Origin: CATQGW01 sp965242565
GTDB lineage: Bacteria > Chloroflexota > Dehalococcoidia > Bin125
Reading direction: 5' to 3'
Assembly: GCA_965242565.1 (NCBI GenBank)
Contig: OZ251457.1
Location: 3,195,940-3,259,939 of the forward strand
Length of the DNA stretch: 64,000 bases
The position numbers were made by a program, and so were the translations under genes. Positions 31,570 to 40,611 of the stretch are shown piece by piece (within the stretch, counting starts at the first letter, position 1; each line of letters begins with the position of its first letter). The notes below the pieces were generated by a model that saw only the letters and a list, made by a program, of their open reading frames with translations, was not told the DNA's origin and ran no database searches.

Positions 31570-32359
31570 CGCCGTGCGTTGAGGTATCGGCGCCGTTGCG
31601 CCCGCCGAAGTTGCGGCAGCGCCCGGCGTAGGCCTCCAGCGCCGCGTCCACATCGTCCGCTCCGAAGTCGGGCCACCAGGTTGGTGTGAAGATGTACTCC
31701 GCGTAGGCCGCCTGCCAGATCAGAAAGTTTGAGATGCGCTGATCGCCGCCTGTGCGGATGATCAGGTCCGGATCCGGCATGTCGCCGGTGTAGAGGTAGC
31801 GGTTGATCAGCGCCTCATCGATCCGCTGCGGTTCGATGCCGTCTTCCGCGATTCGCCGCACCGCGTCCACCAGCTCCGTCCGTCCGCCGTAGTTGAAGGC
31901 GACGCAGACGGTCATCCGCGAGTTGCGGCGGGTGAGCGCGACGGCCTCGTCGATCTTGCGTTGCAGCTGGGCGGCGAGCGCGTCGAGCCGGCCGATGTAG
32001 CGCAGTTGCACGCCCGCCTCGTGCAGCGGCTGCACCTCGCGCTCAATCGTGCTGGAGAGGATGCGCATCAACCCCCGCACCTCGGGCCGCGGGCGGCTCC
32101 AATTTTCGGTCGAGAAGGCGAACAGCGTCAGGTAGCGGATGCCGCGCTCGGCGAACGCCTCGATTACGGCGCGGATGTTCTCGGTGCCGGCGCGGTGGCC
32201 GTCGGTCGGGCGCAGCCCGCGCTGCGTCGCCCAGCGCCCGTTGCCGTCCATGATCACGGCCACATGCCGCGGCAGCGGGCCAGTCGGCTCACGCAGCGAG
32301 TGCGGCTCGGCGGGCGGCAGCGTCTCAATCGGGCGGGGAGCGGTCGACCAGCGTGTCAC
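31547..32359 (-). CDS. uppS: undecaprenyl (polyprenyl) diphosphate synthase
   Basis: A 270-residue cis-prenyltransferase which extends farnesyl diphosphate to the C55 lipid carrier for cell-wall polymers. The signature regions are HVAVIMDGNGRWA with the metal-binding Asp, HRAGTENIRAVI, LFAFSTENWSRP, VAFNYGGR and the end DLIIRTGGDQRISNFL. In the last motif GGD replaces the usual SGE, a mild variation that keeps the RT and R residues contacting diphosphate. It starts three bases after the frr stop. Confidence 0.95.
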   Translation of the reverse strand: MTRWSTAPRPIETLPPAEPHSLREPTGPLPRHVAVIMDGNGRWATQRGLRPTDGHRAGTENIRAVIEAFAERGIRYLTLFAFSTENWSRPRPEVRGLMRILSSTIEREVQPLHEAGVQLRYIGRLDALAAQLQRKIDEAVALTRRNSRMTVCVAFNYGGRTELVDAVRRIAEDGIEPQRIDEALINRYLYTGDMPDPDLIIRTGGDQRISNFLIWQAAYAEYIFTPTWWPDFGADDVDAALEAYAGRCRNFGGRNGADTSTHGDAGRNGR

Positions 32360-32362
32360 GGC

Positions 32363-32935
32363 TCAGACCTCCAGGAGCTCTTGCTCCTTTTCCTCACCCG
32401 CCTTGTCCACGATAGCGATGAAGTCGGTTGTGAGTTTGTCCAGCCGCGCCTCCGCGCGGTGCTCCTCGTCCTGCGAGAGGTCGCCGTCGCGCTGCATCCC
32501 GCGTAGATCGTCATGCACGTGCCGCCGGATGTTGCGCACCGCCACCCGCGCGCCCTCCACCTTCTGCGACACCACCCTGGCCAGATCGCGGCGGCGCTCC
32601 TCCGTCAGCTCCGGCAGCGCCAGCCGAATCACGATCCCGTCGCTCTGCGGATTGATGCCCAGGTCCGACTGCTGGAGCGCCTTGGTGATCGGGTCGAAGG
32701 CGTTCTTGTCCCAGGGTTGGATCGCGATCAGCCGCGCCTCCGGCACGGAGATCGTCGCCATCTGATTCAGCGCCATGTTCGTGCCGTAGTAGTCGACGCG
32801 GATGTGGTCCACCAGTCCCGGATGCGCCCGCCCGGTGCGGATCGACTGGAGCTCGCGCTCCAGCGCACTCACCGCGCCGCGCATGCGGTCGTCGGCGTCG
32901 GAGAAGGCGAGTTCCAGCAGTTCGTCGTCGGCCAT
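32363..32935 (-). CDS. frr: ribosome recycling factor
   Basis: A 190-residue factor which with EF-G splits post-termination ribosomes. Recognisable features are MRGAVSALERELQSIRTGRA, HPGLVDHIRVDYYGTNMALN, ATISVPEARLIAIQPWD and the C-terminal helix with RNIRRHVHDDL and SQDEEHRAEARLDKLTTDFI. Length is normal. In most genomes frr follows pyrH directly; here the space upstream holds two Uma2 genes on the other strand and a mini-element, so frr must have its own promoter in 32936-33027. Confidence 0.97.
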   Translation of the reverse strand: MADDELLELAFSDADDRMRGAVSALERELQSIRTGRAHPGLVDHIRVDYYGTNMALNQMATISVPEARLIAIQPWDKNAFDPITKALQQSDLGINPQSDGIVIRLALPELTEERRRDLARVVSQKVEGARVAVRNIRRHVHDDLRGMQRDGDLSQDEEHRAEARLDKLTTDFIAIVDKAGEEKEQELLEV

Positions 32936-33027
32936 GGCTTCCTCAAGATAGCAGCGCCGCCGCTTCCGCCTCAGCCGCGCGCCCTATGCTGGCCGCAGAT
33001 TGACGCCGCGCCGACAGGAACCGCGAG

Positions 33028-33672
33028 ATGGTCACCGCCGAAGCCGTCCCCGAAGTCAACCTTGATGCGCCGCTGCCGAACGAGTTCGGCTTCGAGTGCA
33101 TCGTGCTGCGTCTGCCCGCAGAGTGGCGGCTGACCGAGGATATCTTCCTCGATCTGTGTGAGCTCAACGAAGGCTGGGAGTTCGAGACCACCGCAGACGG
33201 GGAGTTGGTGATCATGCCCGGGACCGGACGCGAGAACAGCAGGCGGGCAGCCGAGATTCTGACTGATGTGGGCGTCTGGAACCGCGACGGCAGGGACGGC
33301 GAATGCCACCCGGGCGACGGGATGGTGCGCCATCCCGACGGCTCAATGCGCTCGCCCGACGTGGCCTGGATCAGCCCCGAGCGCGTCAACCAGCGCCAGG
33401 AGGGCTACGATGGCGTCCTCATCCCCGTCTGCCCCGATTTCGTGGTTGAGATTCGCTCGCGCAGCGACTCCGTTGAGCGCCAACAGAAAAAGATGGAGCA
33501 GTGGATGGCCTACGGCGCGCGCCTCGGTTGGCTGATCGACGCCTACAGCGAGAAGGTCTGGGTGTACCGCGAGGGCCAGGACGAGCCGGAGGAGCTGGAT
33601 AAACCCGCCGAGCTGAGCGGCGAAGTTGTGCTGCCGGGTCTCGTCGTCGATATGGCCCGCATCTGGGACTAG
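33028..33672 (+). CDS. Uma2-family (DUF820) putative endonuclease, copy 1
   Basis: A 214-residue protein of the Uma2 family, a PD-(D/E)xK-like fold common in cyanobacteria and Chloroflexota, probably of mobile origin and of unknown target. Core residues are Asp in RSPDVAWIS, Glu in FVVEIRSRSDS and the lysines in QQKKMEQWM, followed by the usual LGWLIDAYSEKVWVYR. Its first 70 and last 95 residues are nearly the same as those of the next gene, but residues about 72-112 (RENSRRAAEILTDVGVWNRD and onward) differ strongly. It lies between pyrH and frr, against the direction of that operon. Confidence 0.85.
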   Translation: MVTAEAVPEVNLDAPLPNEFGFECIVLRLPAEWRLTEDIFLDLCELNEGWEFETTADGELVIMPGTGRENSRRAAEILTDVGVWNRDGRDGECHPGDGMVRHPDGSMRSPDVAWISPERVNQRQEGYDGVLIPVCPDFVVEIRSRSDSVERQQKKMEQWMAYGARLGWLIDAYSEKVWVYREGQDEPEELDKPAELSGEVVLPGLVVDMARIWD

Positions 33673-33681
33673 GAGCCGCCA

Positions 33682-34326
33682 ATGGTCACCGCCGAAGCTG
33701 TCCCTGAAGTCAATCTTGATGCGCCGCTGCCGAACGAGTTCGGCTTCGAGTGCGTCGCGCTGCGTCTGCCCGCAGAGTGGCGGCTGACCGAGGAGGTGTT
33801 CCTCGAGCTGTGCGAGCTCAATGAAGGCTGGGAGTTCGAGACGACTGCGGACGGGGAGTTGGTGATCATGCCCGGCACCGGACTGGACAACAGCGAGCGG
33901 GCGATGTTCATCGGAGCGCAGGTGGTCAATTGGCTCCTCGCGGACGGCGTTGGGCGGATCGGCGGCGAAGCGGGCATGGCGCATCTGCCCAACGGCGTGT
34001 TGCGCGCTCCCGATGTGTCGTGGATCAGCCCGGAGCGCATGCGCGAGCGCCCCGACGACTACGACGGTGTGCTGATTCCCGTCTGTCCCGACTTCGTGGT
34101 CGAGATTCGTTCGCGCAGCGACTCCGTTGAACGCCAGCAGGAAAAGATGAAGCAGTGGATGGCTTACGGCGCGCGGCTGGGCTGGCTGATCGATGCCTAC
34201 AACGAGAAGGTCTGGATCTACCGCGAGGGCCAGGACGAGCCGGAAGAGCTGGATAAACCCGCCGAGCTGAACGGCGAGGATGTGCTGCCGGGTCTCGTCG
34301 TCGATATGTCGCGCATTTGGGACTAG
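33682..34326 (+). CDS. Uma2-family (DUF820) putative endonuclease, copy 2
   Basis: A tandem duplicate of the previous gene, nine bases behind it, also 214 residues. Its middle segment (LDNSERAMFIGAQVVNWLLA ... IGGEAGMAHLPNGV) is the more typical Uma2 form, with the helix that contributes to the active site. The catalytic region RAPDVSWIS, FVVEIRSRSDS, QQEKMKQWM is intact. The almost identical ends and divergent middle suggest either gene conversion at both ends or selection on the middle. The gene is followed by the repeat element at 34384-34788. Confidence 0.85.
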   Translation: MVTAEAVPEVNLDAPLPNEFGFECVALRLPAEWRLTEEVFLELCELNEGWEFETTADGELVIMPGTGLDNSERAMFIGAQVVNWLLADGVGRIGGEAGMAHLPNGVLRAPDVSWISPERMRERPDDYDGVLIPVCPDFVVEIRSRSDSVERQQEKMKQWMAYGARLGWLIDAYNEKVWIYREGQDEPEELDKPAELNGEDVLPGLVVDMSRIWD

Positions 34327-34383
34327 GGTGCGTTCGCGCTTCCGTCTCCCGCGCCGCCCCTCCGTCTCCCCACGCCCTCTACT

Positions 34384-34788
34384 CCGTCATACCCGCGCCT
34401 CTCTCCACTCCGTCATACCCGCGCTTGCCGCGGAGCCTGCCCCCGGCCCGAACGGGGGTATCTCGACGTGGCCAGCACCGACGCCCCGGGCCATCCTCCC
34501 AACGCCGCTCGCCCCCCATTCCGTCGCCCCAGACTTGATCTGGGGCCCATACGGCGGTCGTTGGCGGGACGACGCCCCGAGTGGCTCGCGAACGACGTCG
34601 AGAGGTCGTTCGGGGCTCTTGCACCGCGCACGGCGTTGGGTTTGGGTTCCAGATCAAGTCTGGAACGACGGATCCTGGGGGTGGGGTTGGGTGCCGCACA
34701 CGTCGAGATACCCCCGTTCGGGCCGGGGGCAGGCTCCGCGGCAAGCGCGGGTATGACGGGAGGTGGGGAGAGGGGCGGGTATGGCGGA
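34384..34788. mobile_element. MITE-like element with perfect 61-bp inverted ends
   Basis: Bases 34410-34470 and 34699-34759 are perfect inverted repeats of 61 bp (left end CCGTCATACCCGCGCTTGCC ..., right end ... GGTATGACGG). A second, imperfect pair extends outward to about 34384 and 34788. Inside is another inverted pair built on the 19-bp palindrome family (34524-34545, and TTCCAGATCAAGTCTGGAA at 34647-34665). The whole can fold into one long hairpin. No open frame for a transposase is present, so it is non-autonomous. Parts of it are scattered through the window, for example 16789-16850 and 5774-5810. The surrounding 34327-34845 holds no gene. Confidence 0.75.
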
Positions 34789-34845
34789 GTGGGAGAGGGA
34801 GTGGGTATGGCGGGGAAGAGGTGTGGCCAGGCGAGGTGGGCGCGG

Positions 34846-35583
34846 TCAGGCGAGGTGGGTGGTGCCGGCGTGGACGGTGGTGCCGGCGGCGCCGTCGCGG
34901 ATGGCGTGGATGATGGCGTTGGGGGCTTCTACGTCGAAGACGAGGATCGGCAGGTTGTTTTCCTCGCAGAGCGAGAGCGCCGCGGTGTCCATTAATACAC
35001 CCAGGTTTTGGTGGATTGCGTCGCGGTAGTTGAGCGCCTCGTAGCGCTGGGCTGCCGGATCGATGGCGGGGTCGGCTGTGTACACGCCGTCCGTGCCGCG
35101 TTTGCCCATCAGCAGTTGACGGGCTCCGATCGCGACTCCGAACTGCGCGGCTGCGGTGTCGGTGGTGACGAACGGCTGCCCCGTGCCGGCGACGAGCAGC
35201 ACTACTCGTCCCTTGTCCAGGTGCCGGCGCGCACGGCGGGGGATGTAGGGCTCGGCCACCGTGGGCACGTTGATCGCCGACATGGTGCGCACCTGCACGC
35301 CTTCCGCCTCGATCGCGTCCTGCAGCGCGAGGCCGTTGATGATCGTGCCCAGCATGCCGGCGTAGTCGGCGGTCATCCGCGTCATCCCCGCGGCTGCGGC
35401 GACTCGCCCGCGCACGATGTTGCCGCCGCCGACGACCACGGCGACCTGGGCATCCGCGCGCGCGCATTCGACCAGTTGCGTGGAGATGCGGCGGACGGCG
35501 GCGGGGTCGAGGCCGGTCGACAGCTCGCCCTGCAATGCCTCGCCGCTAACCTTGAGCAGCACGCGCCCCGCCGCAGCGGTCAT
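34846..35583 (-). CDS. pyrH: uridylate kinase
   Basis: A 245-residue bacterial UMP kinase of the amino-acid-kinase fold, making UDP. It shows VLLKVSGEALQG at the N-terminus, VVVGGGNIVRG, MTADYAGMLGTIINGLALQD and the C-terminal end GAAGTTVHAG. It follows tsf by seven bases as in most bacteria. Downstream the operon is broken by the insertion of repeat DNA and Uma2 genes. Confidence 0.95.
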   Translation of the reverse strand: MTAAAGRVLLKVSGEALQGELSTGLDPAAVRRISTQLVECARADAQVAVVVGGGNIVRGRVAAAAGMTRMTADYAGMLGTIINGLALQDAIEAEGVQVRTMSAINVPTVAEPYIPRRARRHLDKGRVVLLVAGTGQPFVTTDTAAAQFGVAIGARQLLMGKRGTDGVYTADPAIDPAAQRYEALNYRDAIHQNLGVLMDTAALSLCEENNLPILVFDVEAPNAIIHAIRDGAAGTTVHAGTTHLA

Positions 35584-35590
35584 CGCCGAG

Positions 35591-36082
35591 CTACTCGCCG
35601 ACTTCGTAGCGGATGAAGCGCGCCACTTCGATCTTCTCGCCGACGGAGGCGATCACGTCGTTGATTCGGTCGGCGATGGTCTGGTTGGCGTCGCGGATGA
35701 ACGGTTGGTCGAGCAGTGCGACCGCTTCTTCATCGCCGTCGTCGAGCTGGTCGGCCGAGACGGCCGCGGGTTGCATTGAGGCCACCTGCATTGCGATGTC
35801 GTGGGCGAGCTCCTTGAACGGCTCGGTGCGCGCCACGAAGTCCGTCTCGCAGCGCAGGTCGACCAGCACGCCGATCCGCCCGCTGTGGATGTAAGACTCG
35901 ATCAGCCCCTGGCCGGCCGTGCGGTCTGCGCGCTTGGCCGCGGTCGCCAGGCCCTTCTCGCGCAGGATTTCGCGGGCCGCGTCGAGGTCGCCGCCGGTCT
36001 CTTCGAGCGCGCTGCGGCAATCCATCACGCCCGCGCCGGTCTCTTCGCGCAGGGCTTTGATCTGGTCGATGCTCACGGCCAC
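35591..36082 (-). CDS. tsf: elongation factor Ts (short form)
   Basis: A 163-residue nucleotide exchange factor for EF-Tu. The N-terminal UBA-like part with IKALREETGAGVMDCRSALE and the core TDFVARTEPFKELAHDIAMQ are clear. The Tu-interacting acidic and Phe residues (TDFVAR) are present. It is much shorter than the roughly 280-residue E. coli protein and resembles the compact type of Thermus and cyanobacteria, having one core subdomain and ending soon after KIEVARFIRYEVGE. It lies between rpsB and pyrH as usual. Confidence 0.95.
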   Translation of the reverse strand: MAVSIDQIKALREETGAGVMDCRSALEETGGDLDAAREILREKGLATAAKRADRTAGQGLIESYIHSGRIGVLVDLRCETDFVARTEPFKELAHDIAMQVASMQPAAVSADQLDDGDEEAVALLDQPFIRDANQTIADRINDVIASVGEKIEVARFIRYEVGE

Positions 36083-36178
36083 GGTGGATGCTCCGTTTCA
36101 GGTTGGCGCGTCGGCTCGACCGCCTCGGCGACTTGTTTGTGGATTGTTGTCTGCGTTTCGGCGCCCTGCTCAGCTTGC

Positions 36179-36940
<762 letters not shown>

Positions 36941-37158
36941 CGTGCTCCTGTGCGGTGGGGCGGGTTGGATCGGGCGCGGCCGCGCGACGCCCGCCGGCGG
37001 GCGCATTGCGGCGAGTATACGCAGGTGATCGCGCTGACGCGACATACGCAGCGCCGCCGCCTGCGCCAGCGCGAGTCGCGCGACTTGCAGTTCGTGGTAA
37101 ATTTCACCCATTGCGTGCGCTGCGGGCCGCCGCAGCGCTCCGAGGGTGAGGAACGTTC

Positions 37159-37482
37159 GTGCCCCGATACGCCTACGAATGCTTCGAGTGCGGTCACACG
37201 GTCGAGAAGCTGGAGGGCTGGGACGCTCCGGCGCAGCAGCCCTGTCCGGAGTGCCCCGAGCAGTTGCAGCGCATCCCCAGCGCGCCGGCCATCGTCTTTA
37301 AGGGCAAGGGCTGGTACTCGACCGACAACCGCAAGTCTTCCTGGAAGACGCGCGCCGACGAGGACCGCGAAGGCGGAGAGGGCGGCGAGTCGGACGGAGA
37401 GGGCGGCTCCGGCGATTCAGCCGAATCCGACACGTCCTCGCGCTCCGACAAGTCCGACAAAGTCGCCGCCGCGACCGACTGA
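37159..37482 (+). CDS. FmdB-family zinc-ribbon protein
   Basis: A 107-residue protein starting at GTG 37159. The first 45 residues match the FmdB/CxxC-CxxC regulatory zinc ribbon: MPRYAYECFECGH and PCPECPEQLQRIPSAPAIVF, with the two CxxC pairs at residues 8-11 and 29-32 binding one zinc. KGKGWYSTD is the typical segment after the ribbon. The last 45 residues are acidic and serine/glycine-rich low complexity. FmdB proteins are small, commonly found near ribosomal or formamidase genes, and have uncertain roles. The dtd gene follows after 16 bp. Confidence 0.85.
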   Translation: MPRYAYECFECGHTVEKLEGWDAPAQQPCPECPEQLQRIPSAPAIVFKGKGWYSTDNRKSSWKTRADEDREGGEGGESDGEGGSGDSAESDTSSRSDKSDKVAAATD

Positions 37483-37498
37483 TCGCGCCGCCCGACAG

Positions 37499-37963
37499 AT
37501 GCGCGTCGTTCTACAGCGCGTCAGCTGCGCCGCCGTGCGCGTCAATGGCGAGGTGGTTGGCCAGATCGGCCCGGGCCTGCTCGCGCTGGTCGGCGTGGCC
37601 GAAGGCGACGACGCCGAGACGGTCGACAAAGTTGCGGCCAAAGTCGCGGGGTTGCGCATCTTCGCCGACGCCGACGGCCGCTTCAACGAGAGCGTCGCCG
37701 AGATTGGCGGCGGCGTCCTGGTGGTCAGCCAGTTCACGCTGATTTCGGATGTGCGGAAAGGCCGCCGCCCGAGCTTCACCGGCGCGGCCCGCCCCGAACA
37801 GGCCAAGCCGCTGGTAGAGCGTTTCGCGGCGCAGCTGGCGGCGGCCGGCGTACCCACGGCAAGCGGCCGTTTCGGAGCGATGATGGAGGTGGAACTGGTC
37901 AACGACGGCCCGTTCACCGTGGTGATTGATTCCTCGGAGCTGGAGCGCTCCAGGCGGGGGTAG
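37499..37963 (+). CDS. dtd: D-aminoacyl-tRNA deacylase
   Basis: A 154-residue proofreading enzyme which removes D-amino acids, and glycine from tRNA-Ala, from charged tRNA. It starts at the ATG at 37499 (MRVVLQRVSCAAV). The two family signatures are present: VVSQFTLISDVRKGRRPSF, with the SQxT motif, and NDGPFTVVIDS, where the usual GPVT reads GPFT. That Val-to-Phe change lies in the conserved Gly-Pro loop that reads chirality; the Gly-Pro itself is kept. It follows the FmdB-like gene by 16 bp. Confidence 0.93.
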   Translation: MRVVLQRVSCAAVRVNGEVVGQIGPGLLALVGVAEGDDAETVDKVAAKVAGLRIFADADGRFNESVAEIGGGVLVVSQFTLISDVRKGRRPSFTGAARPEQAKPLVERFAAQLAAAGVPTASGRFGAMMEVELVNDGPFTVVIDSSELERSRRG

Positions 37964-37987
37964 GCGCGAGCGGTCCGGCGGCGCAGC

Positions 37988-38881
37988 TTACCCGGCCGGC
38001 GCGTCATTCGACGTGATGTCCAGCGCGATGTCCAGCGCCGGCGCCGAATGCGTCAGCGCGCCGAGGGAGATGTAGTCGACGCCTGTGGCGGCGATGGCGG
38101 TGATTTGGGCGACGGTGATGCCGCCGCTGGCTTCGGTGGTTGCGCCTTGTTGGCGGGCGAGGGCGACGGCGGGGGGGAGGTCTGCGAGGGCGAAGTTGTC
38201 GAGCAGGAGGGCGCGCGCGCCGGCGTCGAGCGCTTCCCGGGCCTGGGCGAGGTTTGTCACTTCGACCTCGACTGCGGTTGCGGGGCCGGCGGCGGCCAGG
38301 GCCCGGCGGACGGTGTCGGCGAGGGTGCGGCCGGCGGCGGCCGCGGCGGCGATGTGGTTGTCCTTGAGCAGGATGCCGGCGGAGAGTCCGTCGCGGTGGT
38401 TGATTGCGCCGCCGCAGCGGACGGCGTAGCGCTCGGCGGCGCGGAGGCCGGGGGTGGTTTTGCGGGTGTCGAGGATTTGCGCGTGCCCGCCCGCGCGGGC
38501 GGCGGCGACGGCCTGCGCGGTGAGCGCGGCGGCGCCGGAGAGGCGCTGGAGCCAGTTGAGCGCGACGCGCTCGGCGCGGAGCAGGTCGCGCAGGGGGCCG
38601 CGCACGACGCCGATCGTTTGGCCGGCGGCGACCGGCTCGCCGTCGCCGCGCTCCAGGTCGATCTGCGCGTCCGGGTTGAGGGCGCGGAAGGCTGCGGCGG
38701 CGAAGTCGACGCCGCAGACGACGCCGGCGGCGCGGGCGGTGATCGCGGCGCGGCCCTCGCCCAGCCAGGGGGCGATGGCGTTGGTGGTGAGATCGAGGTC
38801 GGCGCGGTCCTCGCGGAGCGACATCTCAACCAGCCGCTGCACCAGGGCGGCGTCGAGCGGCGGGATCGATTCGGTCGTCAT
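37988..38881 (-). CDS. nadC: nicotinate-nucleotide pyrophosphorylase (carboxylating)
   Basis: A 297-residue quinolinate phosphoribosyltransferase giving nicotinate mononucleotide from quinolinate and PRPP. It has RTRKTTPGLR-type core seen as LDTRKTTPGLRAAERYAVRC, GGAINHRDGLSAGILLKDNH, VEVEVTNLAQAREAL and EASGGITVAQITAIAATGVD. All expected basic residues for PRPP and quinolinate are there. It is the third gene of a nadA-nadB-nadC unit under the NrtR-type operator at 41860. Confidence 0.96.
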   Translation of the reverse strand: MTTESIPPLDAALVQRLVEMSLREDRADLDLTTNAIAPWLGEGRAAITARAAGVVCGVDFAAAAFRALNPDAQIDLERGDGEPVAAGQTIGVVRGPLRDLLRAERVALNWLQRLSGAAALTAQAVAAARAGGHAQILDTRKTTPGLRAAERYAVRCGGAINHRDGLSAGILLKDNHIAAAAAAGRTLADTVRRALAAAGPATAVEVEVTNLAQAREALDAGARALLLDNFALADLPPAVALARQQGATTEASGGITVAQITAIAATGVDYISLGALTHSAPALDIALDITSNDAPAG

Positions 38882-38890
38882 AATGTCTCC

Positions 38891-40402
38891 CTATTCCCGC
38901 TCGATGCGCCAGGCGAGACGTCGGCGCCAGGCCGCTTCGGTTTGGGGATGGTCGGCGCGCGTGTGCGCGCCGCGCGACTCGGCGCGGGCGAGCGCGGCGT
39001 GGGCGATGGCCTGGGCGGCGGTGGAGGCGAGGGCGAGCGGCGCGGACGCGCCGCTCCAGGCCCGCATTTGGTCCAGCGCAGCGGAGAGTCGGTCGGCGCT
39101 GCGGACGATTCCCGCGCCGGCCGAAACGGCGCGGCGCAGATCCTGGATCGAGGGCGCGGCGCAGGAGGCGGCGATCGGCAACGGCTCGATTGTTTCGGGC
39201 GGTGCGGGGGCGTCCTCGCGCGGACCGCGAACGGCGGCGCGGATGGCGCGCGCGGAGAAGACGGCGGCTTCGAGCAGCGAGTTGGAGGCGACGCGATTCG
39301 CGCCGTGCGCGCCCGTCGTCGCCGCCTCGCCGGCGGCGAAGAGGCCGGGGATTGTGGTGCGCCCGTCGAGGTCGGTCCAGACGCCGCCCATGTGGTAGTG
39401 GGCGGCGGGCGCGACGGGGATGGGGCCGGTGGTGAGGTCGTGGCCGCGCGCGAGGCAGCCGGCGTAGACGCCGGGGAAGCGCTCGCGCAGGAAGTCGGCG
39501 GGGCGGTGCGAGATGTCGAGCCAGACATGGGGGGCGTCGTCGCAGCGCATCGCCTCGCTGATCGCCTGGGCGACGACGCTGCGGGGGGCGAGTTCGGCGT
39601 CGGGATGAGCGTCGGCGGCGAAGCGGCGTCCGTCTTGGTCGAGCAGCAGCGCGCCCTCACCGCGCAATGCTTCGGAGACGAGGAAGGCGGGGCCGTCGCC
39701 GTCGGCCAGCGCGGTGGGGTGGAACTGGACGAACTCGAGGTCGCGGGCGACCGCGCCGGCGCGCAGGGCGAGGCCGAGTCCGTCGGCGGCGGCGGTGGGC
39801 GGGTTGGTGGTGTGGGCGTAGAGCGCGCCGACGCCGCCGGTGGCGAGCAGCACGGCGTCGGCGGTGATCGTGCGGGGCTGCCCCTCGGAGTCTTGCGCAA
39901 CTGCGCCCACGCAGCGGCCGGCCTCGAGCGTGAGCTCGACGGCCGTCCAGTGTTCGCGCAGGTCGATTTCGGCGCGTGCGACGCAGCGTTCGAGCGCGGC
40001 CTGGATGTGCAGGCCGGTGCGGTCGCCGCCGGCGTGCAGGACGCGCGGCTGCGAGTGGGCGCCCTCGCGGGCCAGCGCGGGCTGGCCGTCGGCGGCGCGG
40101 TCGAACTCCACGCCCAGCGCGATTAGCCGCCGCACGGCGTCGGGGCCTTCTTCGGTCAGGGTGCGCACGGCGCGTTCGTCGCAGAGTTCCGCGCCGGCGC
40201 GGATCGTGTCTTGGGCGTGGCGCTGCGGATTGTCGCCGGCGGCCATCGCCGCGGCGATGCCGCCCTGCGCGCGGTTGGTGTTGGTCTCGCTGATTGCGGC
40301 CTTGCTGAGCAGGCAGACGGAGCCGTGCTCGCGGGCGAGCAGGGCGGCGTTGAGGCCGGCCAGGCCGCTGCCGATGATCAGGAAGTCGAAGCGCTCGCTC
40401 AT
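38891..40402 (-). CDS. nadB: L-aspartate oxidase
   Basis: A 503-residue FAD enzyme that oxidises aspartate to iminoaspartate. The start ATG at 40400-40402 (MSERFDFLIIGSGLAGLNAA) gives the standard FAD-binding motif; a longer frame upstream is repeat DNA. Others: TNRAQGGIAAAM, the active-site region HAGGDRTGLHIQ, FVQFHPTAL, and GLFAAGEAATTGAHGANRVA near the end. It ends ten bases before nadC. Between it and nadA lies a 209-bp stretch with a repeat hairpin, which could reduce read-through. Confidence 0.96.
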   Translation of the reverse strand: MSERFDFLIIGSGLAGLNAALLAREHGSVCLLSKAAISETNTNRAQGGIAAAMAAGDNPQRHAQDTIRAGAELCDERAVRTLTEEGPDAVRRLIALGVEFDRAADGQPALAREGAHSQPRVLHAGGDRTGLHIQAALERCVARAEIDLREHWTAVELTLEAGRCVGAVAQDSEGQPRTITADAVLLATGGVGALYAHTTNPPTAAADGLGLALRAGAVARDLEFVQFHPTALADGDGPAFLVSEALRGEGALLLDQDGRRFAADAHPDAELAPRSVVAQAISEAMRCDDAPHVWLDISHRPADFLRERFPGVYAGCLARGHDLTTGPIPVAPAAHYHMGGVWTDLDGRTTIPGLFAAGEAATTGAHGANRVASNSLLEAAVFSARAIRAAVRGPREDAPAPPETIEPLPIAASCAAPSIQDLRRAVSAGAGIVRSADRLSAALDQMRAWSGASAPLALASTAAQAIAHAALARAESRGAHTRADHPQTEAAWRRRLAWRIERE

Positions 40403-40611
40403 CCGAGACTGCACCCCCTGGCAACCTCCGACCACCGCTTGACCCCCATCACAGTTGCTCCGTCGTTCCCGCGAAAACGGAGCCTGCCCGCCAATGCCCG
40501 TTCGCAGGCCATCTTGGTACACCTTGCCGCTGACGACCGCCGTATGGATTCCCGCTCGGGGGCGGGAATGACGGGGAAAAGGGGCGGGAATGACGGAAAT
40601 GTGAACACGCT
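40403..40611. repeat. repeat hairpin between nadA and nadB
   Basis: A 209-bp gap without a gene. It holds one copy of the mosaic repeat, with the 22-bp hairpin ATTCCCGC/GCGGGAAT at 40548-40569, a half copy GGGGCGGGAATGACGG at 40581-40596 and the end ATGTGAACACGCTCTA, whose CTA is the nadA stop codon. In its position it could act as an internal terminator of the nad operon. Confidence 0.75.

Noticed and set aside
30725..31689. Large plus-strand frames opposite cdsA and uppS
   Set aside because: The minus-strand genes have full family signatures; the opposite frames have none.
34327..34845. Frames of 70-360 codons in the mini-element region
   Set aside because: They are readings of palindromic repeat DNA, with the same arginine/proline-rich content on both strands and no transposase motif.
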